NCBI GenBank assembly: GCA_951802425.1
Contig: OX637801.1
Span: forward strand, 3,410,001 to 3,474,000
Direction of reading: 5' to 3'
DNA from: Clavaria fumosa
Taxonomy: Eukaryota > Basidiomycota > Agaricomycetes > Agaricales > Clavariaceae
Length of the DNA: 64,000 bases
The notes under the pieces: model-generated
Databases searched by the model: none
What the model was told of the DNA's origin: nothing
What the model saw: only the letters and a program-made list of their open reading frames with translations
In this document: positions 35,101-47,309 of the stretch, one piece after another
Position numbering within the stretch: position 1 is the stretch's first letter
Layout of the letters: each line of letters starts with the position of its first letter
Position numbers and translations under genes: made by a program

Positions 35101-35797
35101 TACAGCATGGATGGAACACAGAACAGGAATGGTAAAATCTGGTATGGGATGGACTTGCTTGTTGTAGTTGGTGACCACCAGGAGCAGATCCACTTCCTGC
35201 TAGGGAAGACCCAGTCCCATATGGTGATCCTTGGGGCATGACTAATTAAAGCGACATAACCCAGACATTGACTGGGTGAAAGCTGAAGTGAAGCTTACTT
35301 GCTGCCCCAGCACCTGCACCTCTCCCCCTCACTCCTGCCTGACCCCAGCACAAGCTCCTGCACCCCAGAAAACAAGTACCCTGGCCTCTGCCAGTATTCT
35401 GGACACCTGTTTTCCCAACACTGGCCCCACTCCCGATTGGCCCAACCTCTACCCCTTGGTCTTTAGCAAAGCAAAGTGGGATGAGCTCCCCTGCTCCCAC
35501 CCTGACTTTAATATTAAAATCGAGTTCAAAACTGATCCTGGGCACCTCTCCACTAAGCCATACTCACTAACATGAGAAGAGATGGTGGAGATGAACCGAT
35601 GGGTGGATGAGCAGTTGGCATCTGGACATATCCGACCTTTGAAATCCCCATATGCGAGCCCCTTCTTCTTCAAACACATGAAGGACAAACTGCAACCAAT
35701 TATCAACTACTCGAAGCTTAATGCACATCTGATTAAAGACAAGTGCCCCCTCCCCCTCATCTGAGACACTGTGGACGTGTTGAAGGGGGCAACCATC
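35101..35797 (+). pseudogene. Protease end and RT start of Ty3 element 1
   Basis: Resumes the protease (VVVGDHQEQIHFLLGKTQSH) after the 6 kb insert, then stops and frame breaks, then a readable RT N-terminus from about 35461 (KAKWDELP, EMVEMNRWVDEQLASGHIRP, SPYASPFFFKHMKDKLQPII). TGA stops near 35573 and 35762 replace Arg codons seen in element 2. Cut at 35797 by a solo LTR. Confidence 0.75.
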
Positions 35798-37125
35798 TGT
35801 CAGGACCCATTTGTTTTTCCCTTGCCCAAGCCGACTCCACCAACACCTACGAGCTTCCCGACAACCCTCTACAACCTCGCGGGTCCCTCTACGCACTTCC
35901 GAAACCCACTATCCCCTTCCAGAAGCCTCTCCAACCTCCCCCGCACTCACACAACACTCGCGACCACCACGCCATACTCATACTCGCAACGCCTCCTACT
36001 ACCTCACTCCACGCACATACTCCACCCGGACCCACCAATTCCATGCGCAACACGCCACTGCGCGTCTTCTTCCGCCAGCACATGACTTGCCACGCAGCAC
36101 CCCAGAGTGCCAATACATTACCAGCATTACAGCTGTTACTGGCATTACCGGCATTACTCACGTGACTTCCCGCCCAAAGTCACCTGCGTCACTAGCGTCA
36201 CCCATGTGACTGCTCTTATGACCTCATGACCTTGATGCTCAAATGTGCCACCAATGGTCAGCTGTATGAACACTTCAAATTATGTTCCTTTCTTCTCCTC
36301 AGCCGTCTATAACTATGTAGCTCATGATCCGAGAATCCCCCCGTAGTTATAGTTACATTTAACTAGGTCGTGACCCATGACAGGTCATCTTTGCGACCTT
36401 ACCTATGCATTCCTAACCCCTCGCAACCTTAGTAGAACACGTGCCTAGTCATTTTATGACTAAACATACCCCATACTACTATAGTCCTGTCGCTTGGCGA
36501 CCTCTGTACTTTTCCTTTTCTGTCATACTCTCTGTATGCATGTATATAAGTCTCGCATGCACATACAATAGTGTAGACTTGATATTAATGCACATTGGTT
36601 TAAGCTTGAGGCCTTGACACGCCCTTTGAGCTTGGAACCATCGCGATTGATAGGTCTTGTCTCTCTTGGTGACCTCAAGATCGCCAAGACACATTCTCCT
36701 CTATTCTAACTCATCCTCTGCGCTCATGCAACTTGCACAACTAAGTATTGTCTTCAAATTCGTCTTGGTATTGATCCCGGAACCTTACAGGTTCTCTCGT
36801 CAGTTGGCAAGGTCATCGCCTTCAACCAACTTACTTATCAATATCGTTGCAACCTCTCGTGACCATCCCTACATTGTCTGTTTCTCTCATCTCGTCAATT
36901 TCATTCTTTGTGCTTCGTCGGTCAATCTTGCGACCCTCTCAGCAACCTCTCCTTTCTCTTCAATTCGTCTTTTTCACTTTTACACCTTGTCTATCAACTT
37001 TGCAACCTTCCAGGACCGAGTATTGTCGATTATACTCAAAAGTTGTTTGGTCTTAGCGAGTTCTCAGGCTTGGTCACCAACCAATCGACTCTGATACTAT
37101 TCACGAGACGGGACAGGCCCTAACA
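35798..37125 (+). mobile_element. Solo LTR, 1.33 kb
   Basis: Begins TGTCAGGACCC and ends GGCCCTAACA. The 5 bp duplication ccatc is exact at 35793-35797 and 37126-37130, and Ty3 element 1 RT reads on across it. A TATA-like stretch (gtatataagtc) is at about 36541. No gag or pol inside. High CpG content marks it as younger than its host. It is most simply the product of recombination between two LTRs of a full element. A decayed relative is at about 55080-55290. Confidence 0.8.
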
Positions 37126-39646
37126 CCATCTATTCCAAGATTGATGCGAAGGGAGGTTTCCCATCCATGCAGGTCTGGCCAGAGCACCAGCACCGCTGTG
37201 CCTTCTTGATGCCTTGTGGACTCTTTGAACCAGCTGTCATGTGGTTTGGACTGCAGAATGCACCAGCCACCTTCCAGCACTTCATGAATCATGTGTTGAG
37301 GGAGGAGATTGCAGGAGGACATGTCCGAGCTTATGCGGATGATGTGATTGTGTTTGCAGAGGATTTGGCAACACATCAGTACTGGATGGATCGGGTCTTG
37401 TGGAAGTTCAGGGAGAATGGGCTGTGCCTCAGACTCAGCAAGTGTGAGTTTGAGAAGGATGAGGTCCTCTTCCTTGGGATGAAAATCTCCCACAACCGTT
37501 TGGAGCATGACCCAGCTAAAGGTGTGGCAGTCCATAACTGGCCATGACTGAGGAATGCAAAGGAGGTCCAGAGGTTTAATGGGATGCTAAACTACCTCTG
37601 TCAACACATCCCAAACCTCTCTGCTCGTGCTAAACCACTGTTCTGGCTGACTGGGAAGGTCCTGTGGAGATGGGAGGAGGAGGAGGAAGCAGCCTTCCAA
37701 GATCTCCACCTGGCACTAGTATCAGCCCCGGTCTTGGCTCTACCACAAGACAAAGGGAGGTGGAAGGTAGAAACAGATGTGAGCAACTTGGCGACTGGAG
37801 GAGTTCTATTGCAGCAGCAGGTGGATGGGACTTGGAGAGTTGTAGACTATATCTCCAAGGCCCTCACCACAGCTGAGAAGAATTATGATGTGTATGACAA
37901 GGAGTTCCTGGCCGTAATCCGGCACTACGTGAGTGGCAGGCTTACCTGATTGGGGTGGAAGAGGCCATCGAAATCTGGACAGACCATGCTAACCTCCAGT
38001 ACTTCTGGAAGCCCCAGAAGTTGAAACTGAGGCAGGTCCATTGGGTTGGGGAGCTCCAGTGCTTTGACTTTGAAATAAAGTATTGGACTGGAAAGTCAAA
38101 CACAAAGGCAGATGCACTCTCCCGGAGGCCAGACTATGGAGAAATGGTGGAGGAGGATGTGCCAATACAAGTCTTCCCAGAAGTGGAGACCTGTGTGTCA
38201 TTCACATCGGAGATGGAGATGCTACTCCAGAAAAATAGTGCAGTACATGTGCAGAAGCCAGAGGAGCTGGATGATGAGTGGACAAGGGATCGGATGGGAC
38301 TCTGGTGGAAGGCCAAAATTACCTGGGTACCCCCAGAGGCACATGAGGCAGTGCTCACCTTTGAGCATGACCTCCCCATCGCTGGGCACCCAGGCCCATG
38401 GAAGCTGAGAGCAGCACTGCTGAGGTCCTACTGGTGGGTGGGGATGGTGAAGGATTCAAATCGGTATGCGGGAGGGTGTCAGATGTGCCAGAAGGTGAAG
38501 CCTGACCGTACTAGGCATGCCGCTCCGCTCCACCCTCACCCTGTGCCTGAAGGGCCTTGGGCAGTGATCTCTTGGGACATTGTGGGCCCTTTCCCCCTCT
38601 CCCATGGGCACAACACAATCCTGGTCATCGTGGACAAGTTCACAAAGCAGACCCTCATCGAGGCTATCAGTCTTGACCTCACTGGACTTGGTGCTGCTCG
38701 TATCCTCCGAGACTGGGTCTTCCGTGACCATGGAGTTCCACAGAAAGTTGTGAGTGACTGGGGCACCCAGTTTGTGTCTAGGTTCATGAAGGAGTTTTAC
38801 AGGATGATTGGGGTTAAGGCAAACCCAAGTACAGCCTTCCACCCCCAGACAGATGGACAGATGGAACAGGTCAACCAGGAGGTTGAGGTGTACCTCCAGG
38901 CCTATGTGGACCACCTACAGGATGACTGGGCAGAATGGCTATCTACTGCTGAGTTTGCGCTCAATAACTGAGAACATTCAGCCACTGGATTCATGCCCTT
39001 CTACCTAGAGTATGGCCAGCACCCATGGAATGGTGGAATTTGGCCACCCTCAGAAGTGAACCCTGTGGCAGATGAGTGGATGGCCAAGCTCACAGAGTCT
39101 CGAAGAGCAGCCAGGGAAGCAATGGGGAAAGCAGCGGATGCGATGAAGGCCAGCTATGATAAGGGAAAGCGCCTGAGTCATGAATACTCAAAGGGGGACT
39201 TAGTCTGGCTGGACACTTGGAACCTGAAAATGGATCGACCCTCCAAGAAGCTTGATAACAAGAGTGCTGGACCCTTCGCCATTGAAGAAAAGGTCGGACC
39301 AGCTGCATACCGGCTCAAGCTCCCTTGAGCATGGTGCATTCACCAAGTTTTCAATGAGCTGCTACTCACTCCATATGTTGCCCCCTCTTTCCCTTCCCAG
39401 CACTTGCCTCCACCCCCACCCCCCACAATTGATGATGACCACTTGGAGTATGATGTGGAGGCAATTCTTGATGTCAAGAAGGTTGGACAGGGAGTGAAGT
39501 ATTTGGTGAAGTGGTTGGGATACCCAGTGGAGGAGAACACTTGGGAGCCTCGTCACAACCTCACTAACATTACACTGTTGCTCTGGGACTTCTTCCAGCA
39601 ACACCCCAACAAAGCAAAATTGGCTGGTCAAGATGCCCAGCCTTAA
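37126..39646 (+). pseudogene. RT, RNase H, integrase and chromodomain of Ty3 element 1
   Basis: RT palm with YADD in place of the usual YIDD/YVDD (37334 area), SKCEFEKDEVLFLGMKISH, then RNase H (VETDVSNLATGGVLLQQQ; DYISKALTTAEKNYDVYDKEFLAV). Integrase has the zinc motif (HDLPIAGHPG ... CQMCQ) and D, D, E residues in SWDIVGP, VSDWGTQF and HPQTDGQMEQVNQE. The C-terminal chromodomain reads VKYLVKWLGYPVEENTWEP, which in chromoviruses steers integration to heterochromatin. In-frame TGAs near 37546, 38969 and 39326 replace Arg codons, plus a frame break near 37925. Confidence 0.85.
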
Positions 39647-39657
39647 GAGGGGGGTGA

Positions 39658-39961
39658 TGTCAGGACTGCTTACATAAGCACCTGAGAAGCGAGAGGGAGG
39701 GTTGCAAAAGAGATGCGGGAAGATTGCAGGAAAATCACATGACCTGGATGGGTGGCGGATTATGTAATGCGAAAGTCACATGACCCAGGCCTGGGCGCAT
39801 CATGTGACTCATGGGGTCCGAGCGTGGAAACACCAGCAAGTCCAGGGGTTCCTGCTATATATACTACGTCTTTTTCCTACTTGTACCCTTTTCCCCTTAT
39901 GTTAGTATCATCATCATCAACCTTATGTTAAGCTGTGTGAAGCATGAGACTAAGTCTGACA
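39658..39961 (+). repeat. 3' LTR of Ty3 element 1
   Basis: 304 bp, partner of 26663-26965. Preceded directly by a polypurine tract aagaggggggtga (39645-39657). Confidence 0.9.
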
Positions 39962-40185
39962 CATGCCATGTAAATGGCCAGGACACCCACACCTCTCATA
40001 ATGTACAAAGTAAGTTGGCTGGATGTGTATCTCAATGTGGGTATCCAAGACTCACATGCTCACATGATGCACAAAGTTGACTGGAGGCATATGTCAAAGT
40101 GGGTGTCATGGATGCCCACATCTTACAAAGTCAGTTCAGTTGTGAGTTGAGTCAGTGTCAAAGCTTGAATGCATGTGTTTCATAG

Positions 40186-42465
40186 TGTGTGGCCCACAGC
40201 TATCAACATATGGGGGAGACACAATTGCTGAATGAAGTCACTTGGGCAGAGACAGGAGAGCAGACAATAATACAAGGGCAATGGTATGCTGGTATATGGG
40301 TGACTATCTGATAGTGCCACAGGGGCAGCAGGGAGCACCTCAGATAGAGGAGGGCTTGAATGGATGCTAGATAGAATGGAAGAAGAATGCCCACCACAGG
40401 TAGTGGAGACAGGAAGGCATGATAATGTTAGCCACCTAGACAAGAAAGACTGATTCATGGTAGTTTTTGAAATAGACTCAGGGTTGGTTAGGGTAGGGTT
40501 TAGAGCACCTGGAAATCCATGAGTCAAATCATGTTGTAGGCTTTGTTGGACATTTATGTTGATTGCAAGATGTAGCAATTGAATTTAGCCATGTAATGTC
40601 CTATGTAATGTCCAAACAATACTAGGTGCAATGTATATGGATATATTAGTCAGACAATTGATGTAGTGCAAGTGACATGTGAATGGGTGATAAATCTTGA
40701 TATTGCCGCAACAAAGATTCGTCTTTGTTGCAGCACAATCCACAATTCACGTGTGCTGCGACAAAGACGAATCTTTGTTGCAGCACATGTGAATTGTGGA
40801 GTATTCCGTGACAAAGACGAATCTTTGTTGCTGCAATATCGAGATTTATCACCCATTCATTTCTTGCTGCAATAGTTGACACAGTGCAAGCAATGGGTGC
40901 ATTGCACCACAATAAAAATTGTCTTTGTTGCAGCAACATTGAGATTCATCACCTGTACATTTCTGGCTACAGTGATTTTGATGAGAACATGGAGACATTT
41001 GACAACATGTCATTCTGGAGAGCTGAGGACTACCCATCTGTAAGATGTTGGTTAAGTGAGACCAGATATCCTCAGTCACAAGTGCATTAGAACCCTGTTT
41101 ATAGCAGTAGTTACACAGTTGTAGTGACAGTAGTAGGATAAGTGTGGCTGATTAGCTAAGCATCCAGGGAAAGTCCCTTCACCCCTACACATGGATGACA
41201 TTGTTATGCCTTCCTGTCTCTACTACCAACTAAGGGCCTTCTTCTTCCATTCCATCTAGCATCCATTCAAGCCCTCCTCCATCTGAGGTGCTCCCTGTTG
41301 CCCCTATAGCACCATCAGATAGTCACCCATGTACCAGCATACCATTGCCCTTGTATGATTGTCTGTTCTCCTGTCTCTTCCCCAGTCTCTTCATTCAGCA
41401 ATTGTGTCTCCCCCATTCTCCCCCATGTGTTGATAGCTGTGGGCCACACACATGCTTCAAGCTTTGACACAAACTCAACTCATCACTTAACTGACTTTGT
41501 GAGATGGGGCATCCAGGACACCCACTTTGACATTCACATCTAGTCAACTTTGTGTGTCATTTGGGCATGGCAGTCCTGGACACCCACCTTGAGGCACACA
41601 TCCAGTCAACTTACTTTGTACATTATGAGAGATGTGGGTGTCCTGGTCCTCCTGGCATGGCTTACCTGTATCTGTATGATGTCCCAGCCTGCATCACATT
41701 GGATCTTGGTAGGTATGTAGGACCTAGGTTTGGCATGCTAAGAGTGAGTAGCACAGGTGGTGTAAGTAGGATGGAGGGTGGACAGTGTGAGTGGAGTGAG
41801 TGGGTGGCACAGGCAAGGTGAGTAAAGCAGGTGGCACAAGTGAGGAGGTGCAAGTGAGGCAAGCCATGTGGTGTAGCACCAATGAGGTGAGTGGGCAGGC
41901 AGTGCAAGCAGGGTGGATGGCACAATTGGGGTGAGCAGCATGGGTGGCACCATTGGGACAAGTTTGGTGGACAGTGCATATTATCAGTCAATGATAAGTT
42001 AATATTTCCTTGTATTATTCATGACATGTCTGCTTGAGTAATGTATGTGTTTACTGTGCTCATGCTTGTCATACCTGGCACTGCTCATGTTCATCAGTCA
42101 TTGCTTATGTGTGCCATACAGTGCCTAGGCTATGTCCATGCTGCTCATAGCAACCCACCTCTAGACCCTGTTCGTTTTTCCCTTCCCCAGGTAGTCCAGC
42201 ACAATGCAGTTCTGCCTCCACCCCTTCCTTGCCATGTGCTATCCACTCTATGCTGCTTGTCGTGTTCTATGTTAATCACAAGAGAATGGGGGAGACACAA
42301 TTGCTGAATGAAGAGACTGGGGAAGAGACAGGAGAGCAGACAATCATACAAGGGCAATGGTATGCTGGTACATGGGTGACTATCTGATGGTGCTATAGGG
42401 GCAACAGGGAGCACCTCAGATGGAGGAGGGCTTGAATGGATGCTAGATGGAATGGAAGAAGAAGG
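40186..42465. repeat. Complex foldback block without genes
   Basis: Three related segments alternate in orientation: about 40186-40440, about 41210-41480 (inverted relative to the first) and about 42275-42465 (inverted again). Shared words include gggggagacacaattgctgaatga and tatctgat(a/g)gtgc. Between them, 41480-42100 repeats the left-arm sequence of the 25679 foldback. No coding frame is credible. The last segment runs directly into the satellite at 42466. Confidence 0.65.
40681..40859. repeat. 179 bp hairpin, MITE-like
   Basis: Ends gaatgggtgataaatc and gatttatcacccattc are inverted. Inside, the word acaaagacgaatctttgttg and its complement occur several times, so nested hairpins form. 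A partial relative follows at about 40895-40960. No clear TSD beyond a possible AT. Confidence 0.65.
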
Positions 42466-45400
42466 CCCTAGCTGTAAAACAAATGGCCAATGCAAGATTG
42501 GCCACATAATAAAAAACTGCAAAATGTGTTATAGGAACCTTGTAGACATGTTCTATAGGTAAAACAATACAACTTTTGTATGGATCATGTCTCACCCCAC
42601 TTGCTACTTCAAAAGATCCCCTGGTTTTCATTTTGGCCTCTTCCTAGTGTATCATTACAAAGAATAGCATATTGTACAATACGTAGGCATGGGAGGCCTA
42701 TGAAACTTTGAGGAGACATTCTCTATAGTATATCAATGGTTTATGGCCACTTACCTGATCCCCTAAGCTTCTACTTTCAAAGATCCCCTGAAAATGCCCA
42801 AAAAACTCATTTTCCCGGGATCTTTGGACCTGGACACTAAAACACTTATGTAAAGCACCCACACCCTTTCCCTATACCCCCTCTAACCCCCCATACCATT
42901 CACTACCAAGTGGCCAATGCTCCACTTTCTGCTGACCCTTCTCTAACATCTGGCCACAGCTGGCCACTGTAGTTTCGGAACCTGGGATCTTTGGAAGCAT
43001 AAGGTATACCACACTCAAAACACCTGGAACCTGGTGTCAAATAGGTGCCCTAACCCCAGGAATATTTTCAGGATTTTTGAACCGCTTATAGATTCTGGCC
43101 AATAGGCCACTTTGCCAAGACCCTAGCTGTAAAACAAATGGCCAATGCAAGATTGGCCACATAATAAAAAACTGCAAAATGTGTTATAGGAACCTTGTAG
43201 ACATGTTCTATAGGTAAAACAATACAACTTTTGTATGGATCATGTCTCACCCCACTTGCTACTTCAAAAGATCCCCTGGTTTTCATTTTGGCCTCTTCCT
43301 AGTGTATCATTACAAAGAATAGCATATTGTACAATACGTAGGCATGGGAGGCCTATGAAACTTTGAGGAGACATTCTCTATAGTATATCAATGGTTTATG
43401 GCCACTTACCTGATCCCCTAAGCTTCTACTTTCAAAGATCCCCTGAAAATGCCCAAAAAACTCATTTTCCCGGGATCTTTGGACCTGGACACTAAAACAC
43501 TTATGTAAAGCACCCACACCCTTTCCCTATACCCCCTCTAACCCCCCATACCATTCACTACCAAGTGGCCAATGCTCCACTTTCTGCTGACCCTTCTCTA
43601 ACATCTGGCCACAGCTGGCCACTGTAGTTTCGGAACCTGGGATCTTTGGAAGCATAAGGTATACCACACTCAAAACACCTGGAACCTGGTGTCAAATAGG
43701 TGCCCTAACCCCAGGAATATTTTCAGGATTTTTGAACCGCTTATAGATTCTGGCCAATAGGCCACTTTGCCAAGACCCTAGCTGTAAAACAAATGGCCAA
43801 TGCAAGATTGGCCACATAATAAAAAACTGCAAAATGTGTTATAGGAACCTTGTAGACATGTTCTATAGGTAAAACAATACAACTTTTGTATGGATCATGT
43901 CTCACCCCACTTGCTACTTCAAAAGATCCCCTGGTTTTCATTTTGGCCTCTTCCTAGTGTATCATTACAAAGAATAGCATATTGTACAATACGTAGGCAT
44001 GGGAGGCCTATGAAACTTTGAGGAGACATTCTCTATAGTATATCAATGGTTTATGGCCACTTACCTGATCCCCTAAGCTTCTACTTTCAAAGATCCCCTG
44101 AAAATGCCCAAAAAACTCATTTTCCCGGGATCTTTGGACCTGGACACTAAAACACTTATGTAAAGCACCCACACCCTTTCCCTATACCCCCTCTAACCCC
44201 CCATACCATTCACTACCAAGTGGCCAATGCTCCACTTTCTGCTGACCCTTCTCTAACATCTGGCCACAGCTGGCCACTGTAGTTTCGGAACCTGGGATCT
44301 TTGGAAGCATAAGGTATACCACACTCAAAACACCTGGAACCTGGTGTCAAATAGGTGCCCTAACCCCAGGAATATTTTCAGGATTTTTGAACCGCTTATA
44401 GATTCTGGCCAATAGGCCACTTTGCCAAGACCCTAGCTGTAAAACAAATGGCCAATGCAAGATTGGCCACATAATAAAAAACTGCAAAATGTGTTATAGG
44501 AACCTTGTAGACATGTTCTATAGGTAAAACAATACAACTTTTGTATGGATCATGTCTCACCCCACTTGCTACTTCAAAAGATCCCCTGGTTTTCATTTTG
44601 GCCTCTTCCTAGTGTATCATTACAAAGAATAGCATATTGTACAATACGTAGGCATGGGAGGCCTATGAAACTTTGAGGAGACATTCTCTATAGTATATCA
44701 ATGGTTTATGGCCACTTACCTGATCCCCTAAGCTTCTACTTTCAAAGATCCCCTGAAAATGCCCAAAAAACTCATTTTCCCGGGATCTTTGGACCTGGAC
44801 ACTAAAACACTTATGTAAAGCACCCACACCCTTTCCCTATACCCCCTCTAACCCCCCATACCATTCACTACCAAGTGGCCAATGCTCCACTTTCTGCTGA
44901 CCCTTCTCTAACATCTGGCCACAGCTGGCCACTGTAGTTTCGGAACCTGGGATCTTTGGAAGCATAAGGTATACCACACTCAAAACACCTGGAACCTGGT
45001 GTCAAATAGGTGCCCTAACCCCAGGAATATTTTCAGGATTTTTGAACCGCTTATAGATTCTGGCCAATAGGCCACTTTGCCAAGACCCTAGCTGTAAAAC
45101 AAATGGCCAATGCAAGATTGGCCACATAATAAAAAACTGCAAAATGTGTTATAGGAACCTTGTAGACATGTTCTATAGGTAAAACAATACAACTTTTGTA
45201 TGGATCATGTCTCACCCCACTTGCTACTTCAAAAGATCCCCTGGTTTTCATTTTGGCCTCTTCCTAGTGTATCATTACAAAGAATAGCATATTGTACAAT
45301 ACGTAGGCATGGGAGGCCTATGAAACTTTGAGGAGACATTCTCTATAGTATATCAATGGTTTATGGCCACTTACCTGATCCCCTAAGCTTCTACTTTCAA

Positions 45401-46870
45401 AGATCCCCTGAAAATGCCCAAAAAACTCATTTTCCCGGGATCTTTGGACCTGGACACTAAAACACTTATGTAAAGCACCCACACCCTTTCCCTATACCCC
45501 CTCTAACCCCCCATACCATTCACTACCAAGTGGCCAATGCTCCACTTTCTGCTGACCCTTCTCTAACATCTGGCCACAGCTGGCCACTGTAGTTTCGGAA
45601 CCTGGGATCTTTGGAAGCATAAGGTATACCACACTCAAAACACCTGGAACCTGGTGTCAAATAGGTGCCCTAACCCCAGGAATATTTTCAGGATTTTTGA
45701 ACCGCTTATAGATTCTGGCCAATAGGCCACTTTGCCAAGACCCTAGCTGTAAAACAAATGGCCAATGCAAGATTGGCCACATAATAAAAAACTGCAAAAT
45801 GTGTTATAGGAACCTTGTAGACATGTTCTATAGGTAAAACAATACAACTTTTGTATGGATCATGTCTCACCCCACTTGCTACTTCAAAAGATCCCCTGGT
45901 TTTCATTTTGGCCTCTTCCTAGTGTATCATTACAAAGAATAGCATATTGTACAATACGTAGGCATGGGAGGCCTATGAAACTTTGAGGAGACATTCTCTA
46001 TAGTATATCAATGGTTTATGGCCACTTACCTGATCCCCTAAGCTTCTACTTTCAAAGATCCCCTGAAAATGCCCAAAAAACTCATTTTCCCGGGATCTTT
46101 GGACCTGGACACTAAAACACTTATGTAAAGCACCCACACCCTTTCCCTATACCCCCTCTAACCCCCCATACCATTCACTACCAAGTGGCCAATGCTCCAC
46201 TTTCTGCTGACCCTTCTCTAACATCTGGCCACAGCTGGCCACTGTAGTTTCGGAACCTGGGATCTTTGGAAGCATAAGGTATACCACACTCAAAACACCT
46301 GGAACCTGGTGTCAAATAGGTGCCCTAACCCCAGGAATATTTTCAGGATTTTTGAACCGCTTATAGATTCTGGCCAATAGGCCACTTTGCCAAGACCCTA
46401 GCTGTAAAACAAATGGCCAATGCAAGATTGGCCACATAATAAAAAACTGCAAAATGTGTTATAGGAACCTTGTAGACATGTTCTATAGGTAAAACAATAC
46501 AACTTTTGTATGGATCATGTCTCACCCCACTTGCTACTTCAAAAGATCCCCTGGTTTTCATTTTGGCCTCTTCCTAGTGTATCATTACAAAGAATAGCAT
46601 ATTGTACAATACGTAGGCATGGGAGGCCTATGAAACTTTGAGGAGACATTCTCTATAGTATATCAATGGTTTATGGCCACTTACCTGATCCCCTAAGCTT
46701 CTACTTTCAAAGATCCCCTGAAAATGCCCAAAAAACTCATTTTCCCGGGATCTTTGGACCTGGACACTAAAACACTTATGTAAAGCACCCACACCCTTTC
46801 CCTATACCCCCTCTAACCCCCCATACCATTCACTACCAAGTGGCCAATGCTCCACTTTCTGCTGACCCTT
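42466..46870 (+). repeat. 655 bp satellite, 6.7 tandem copies
   Basis: Unit starts at 42466, 43121, 43776, 44431, 45086, 45741 and 46396 (last copy 475 bp). Period is exactly 655 bp, and the copies look identical at every position I compared, including 66-codon frames repeated without change. Each unit carries cccgggatctttgg and an inverted gatccc partner (aaagatcccctg). No credible protein: the frame on the minus strand is conserved only because the DNA is. Only a few CpGs per unit. Confidence 0.95.
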
Positions 46871-47304
46871 ACCCACAACACTTGGCCAATGCAGCATTGG
46901 CCAACTTCTGTTAAATAATTTCCAATAATCACCAAAATATTCATACGCCTAGTTCCCATTTTTGGCATCATCTTTTGTATGGAAACCACATCCCACTTTC
47001 CATCTGTTCCAAAGATCCCCATTATTCTTGATATTAAATGAGCATGGCACATTGGCTATATCTCAGCAAACACTTCATATATTTTCATCAGACTTTGTGA
47101 GTAGATGCATACCTATGAGCAGTATCTTCAGTAATATTTATATGAATTTACATGATTTAATGTAAAGGGTAGAGTGGGTGTGCAGATGAAGCAGAAGTGT
47201 GAGCCAGGGTGAGAGTGAAGATGATTGTGAGAGTGACAGAGTAAATGGGGTGGGTGAGGGTGAGTAAGAGTGTTCATGAAGGTGAAGGTGAGGGGTGAAG
47301 GTGA
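46871..47304 (+). repeat. Diverged satellite-related monomer, copy 1 (434 bp)
   Basis: Partly alignable to the 655 bp unit (cttttgtatgg...ccac...caaagatcccc), then a GT-rich end (ggtgagggtgagtaagagtg). An almost exact direct copy is at 54468-54901, with a C-to-T difference at a CpG. Confidence 0.75.
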
Positions 47305-47309
47305 CTAAT

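Larger units (their letters stand above)
26663..39961 (+). mobile_element. Ty3 element 1: chromodomain retrotransposon, degenerate, twice interrupted
   Basis: Bounded by LTRs of about 303 bp (TGTC...GACA) and a 5 bp target duplication catgc at 26658-26662 and 39962-39966. The internal order is Gag, protease, RT, RNase H, integrase, chromodomain, as in chromoviruses. Two later insertions split it: a 6 kb inverted-repeat element in the protease (29037-35100) and a solo LTR in RT (35798-37125). The two LTRs differ at roughly 20 sites, mostly transitions. The coding region has many stops, most explained by CGA-to-TGA. Not autonomous. Confidence 0.9.
25679..40185. repeat. Foldback element with 584 bp arms, interrupted by Ty3 element 1
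   Basis: Left arm 25679-26262, loop 26263-26296 (34 nt), right arm 26297-26662 continuing after the Ty3 insertion at 39967-40185. Right-arm pieces add up to 585 nt, matching the left arm's 584 nt. The arms are near-identical when read in opposite directions. No coding frame is credible; the long frames here (Cys/His/Leu/Thr-rich) are mirrored in the two arms and are artefacts of the inversion. A related single-arm copy lies at about 41430-42100. Type unknown: a foldback or MITE-like element, or an inverted duplication. Confidence 0.75.

Noticed and set aside
40490..40505. Telomere-like ggttagggtaggg
   Set aside because: A single TTAGGG occurrence, not an array.
42443..46561. Repeated 66-codon frames on the minus strand in the satellite
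   Set aside because: They recur only because the DNA unit is identical; no start context, no family, and no frame-specific conservation can be shown.
42466..46870. CRISPR-like direct repeats
   Set aside because: 655 bp contiguous identical units without spacers in a fungal genome; this is a satellite.
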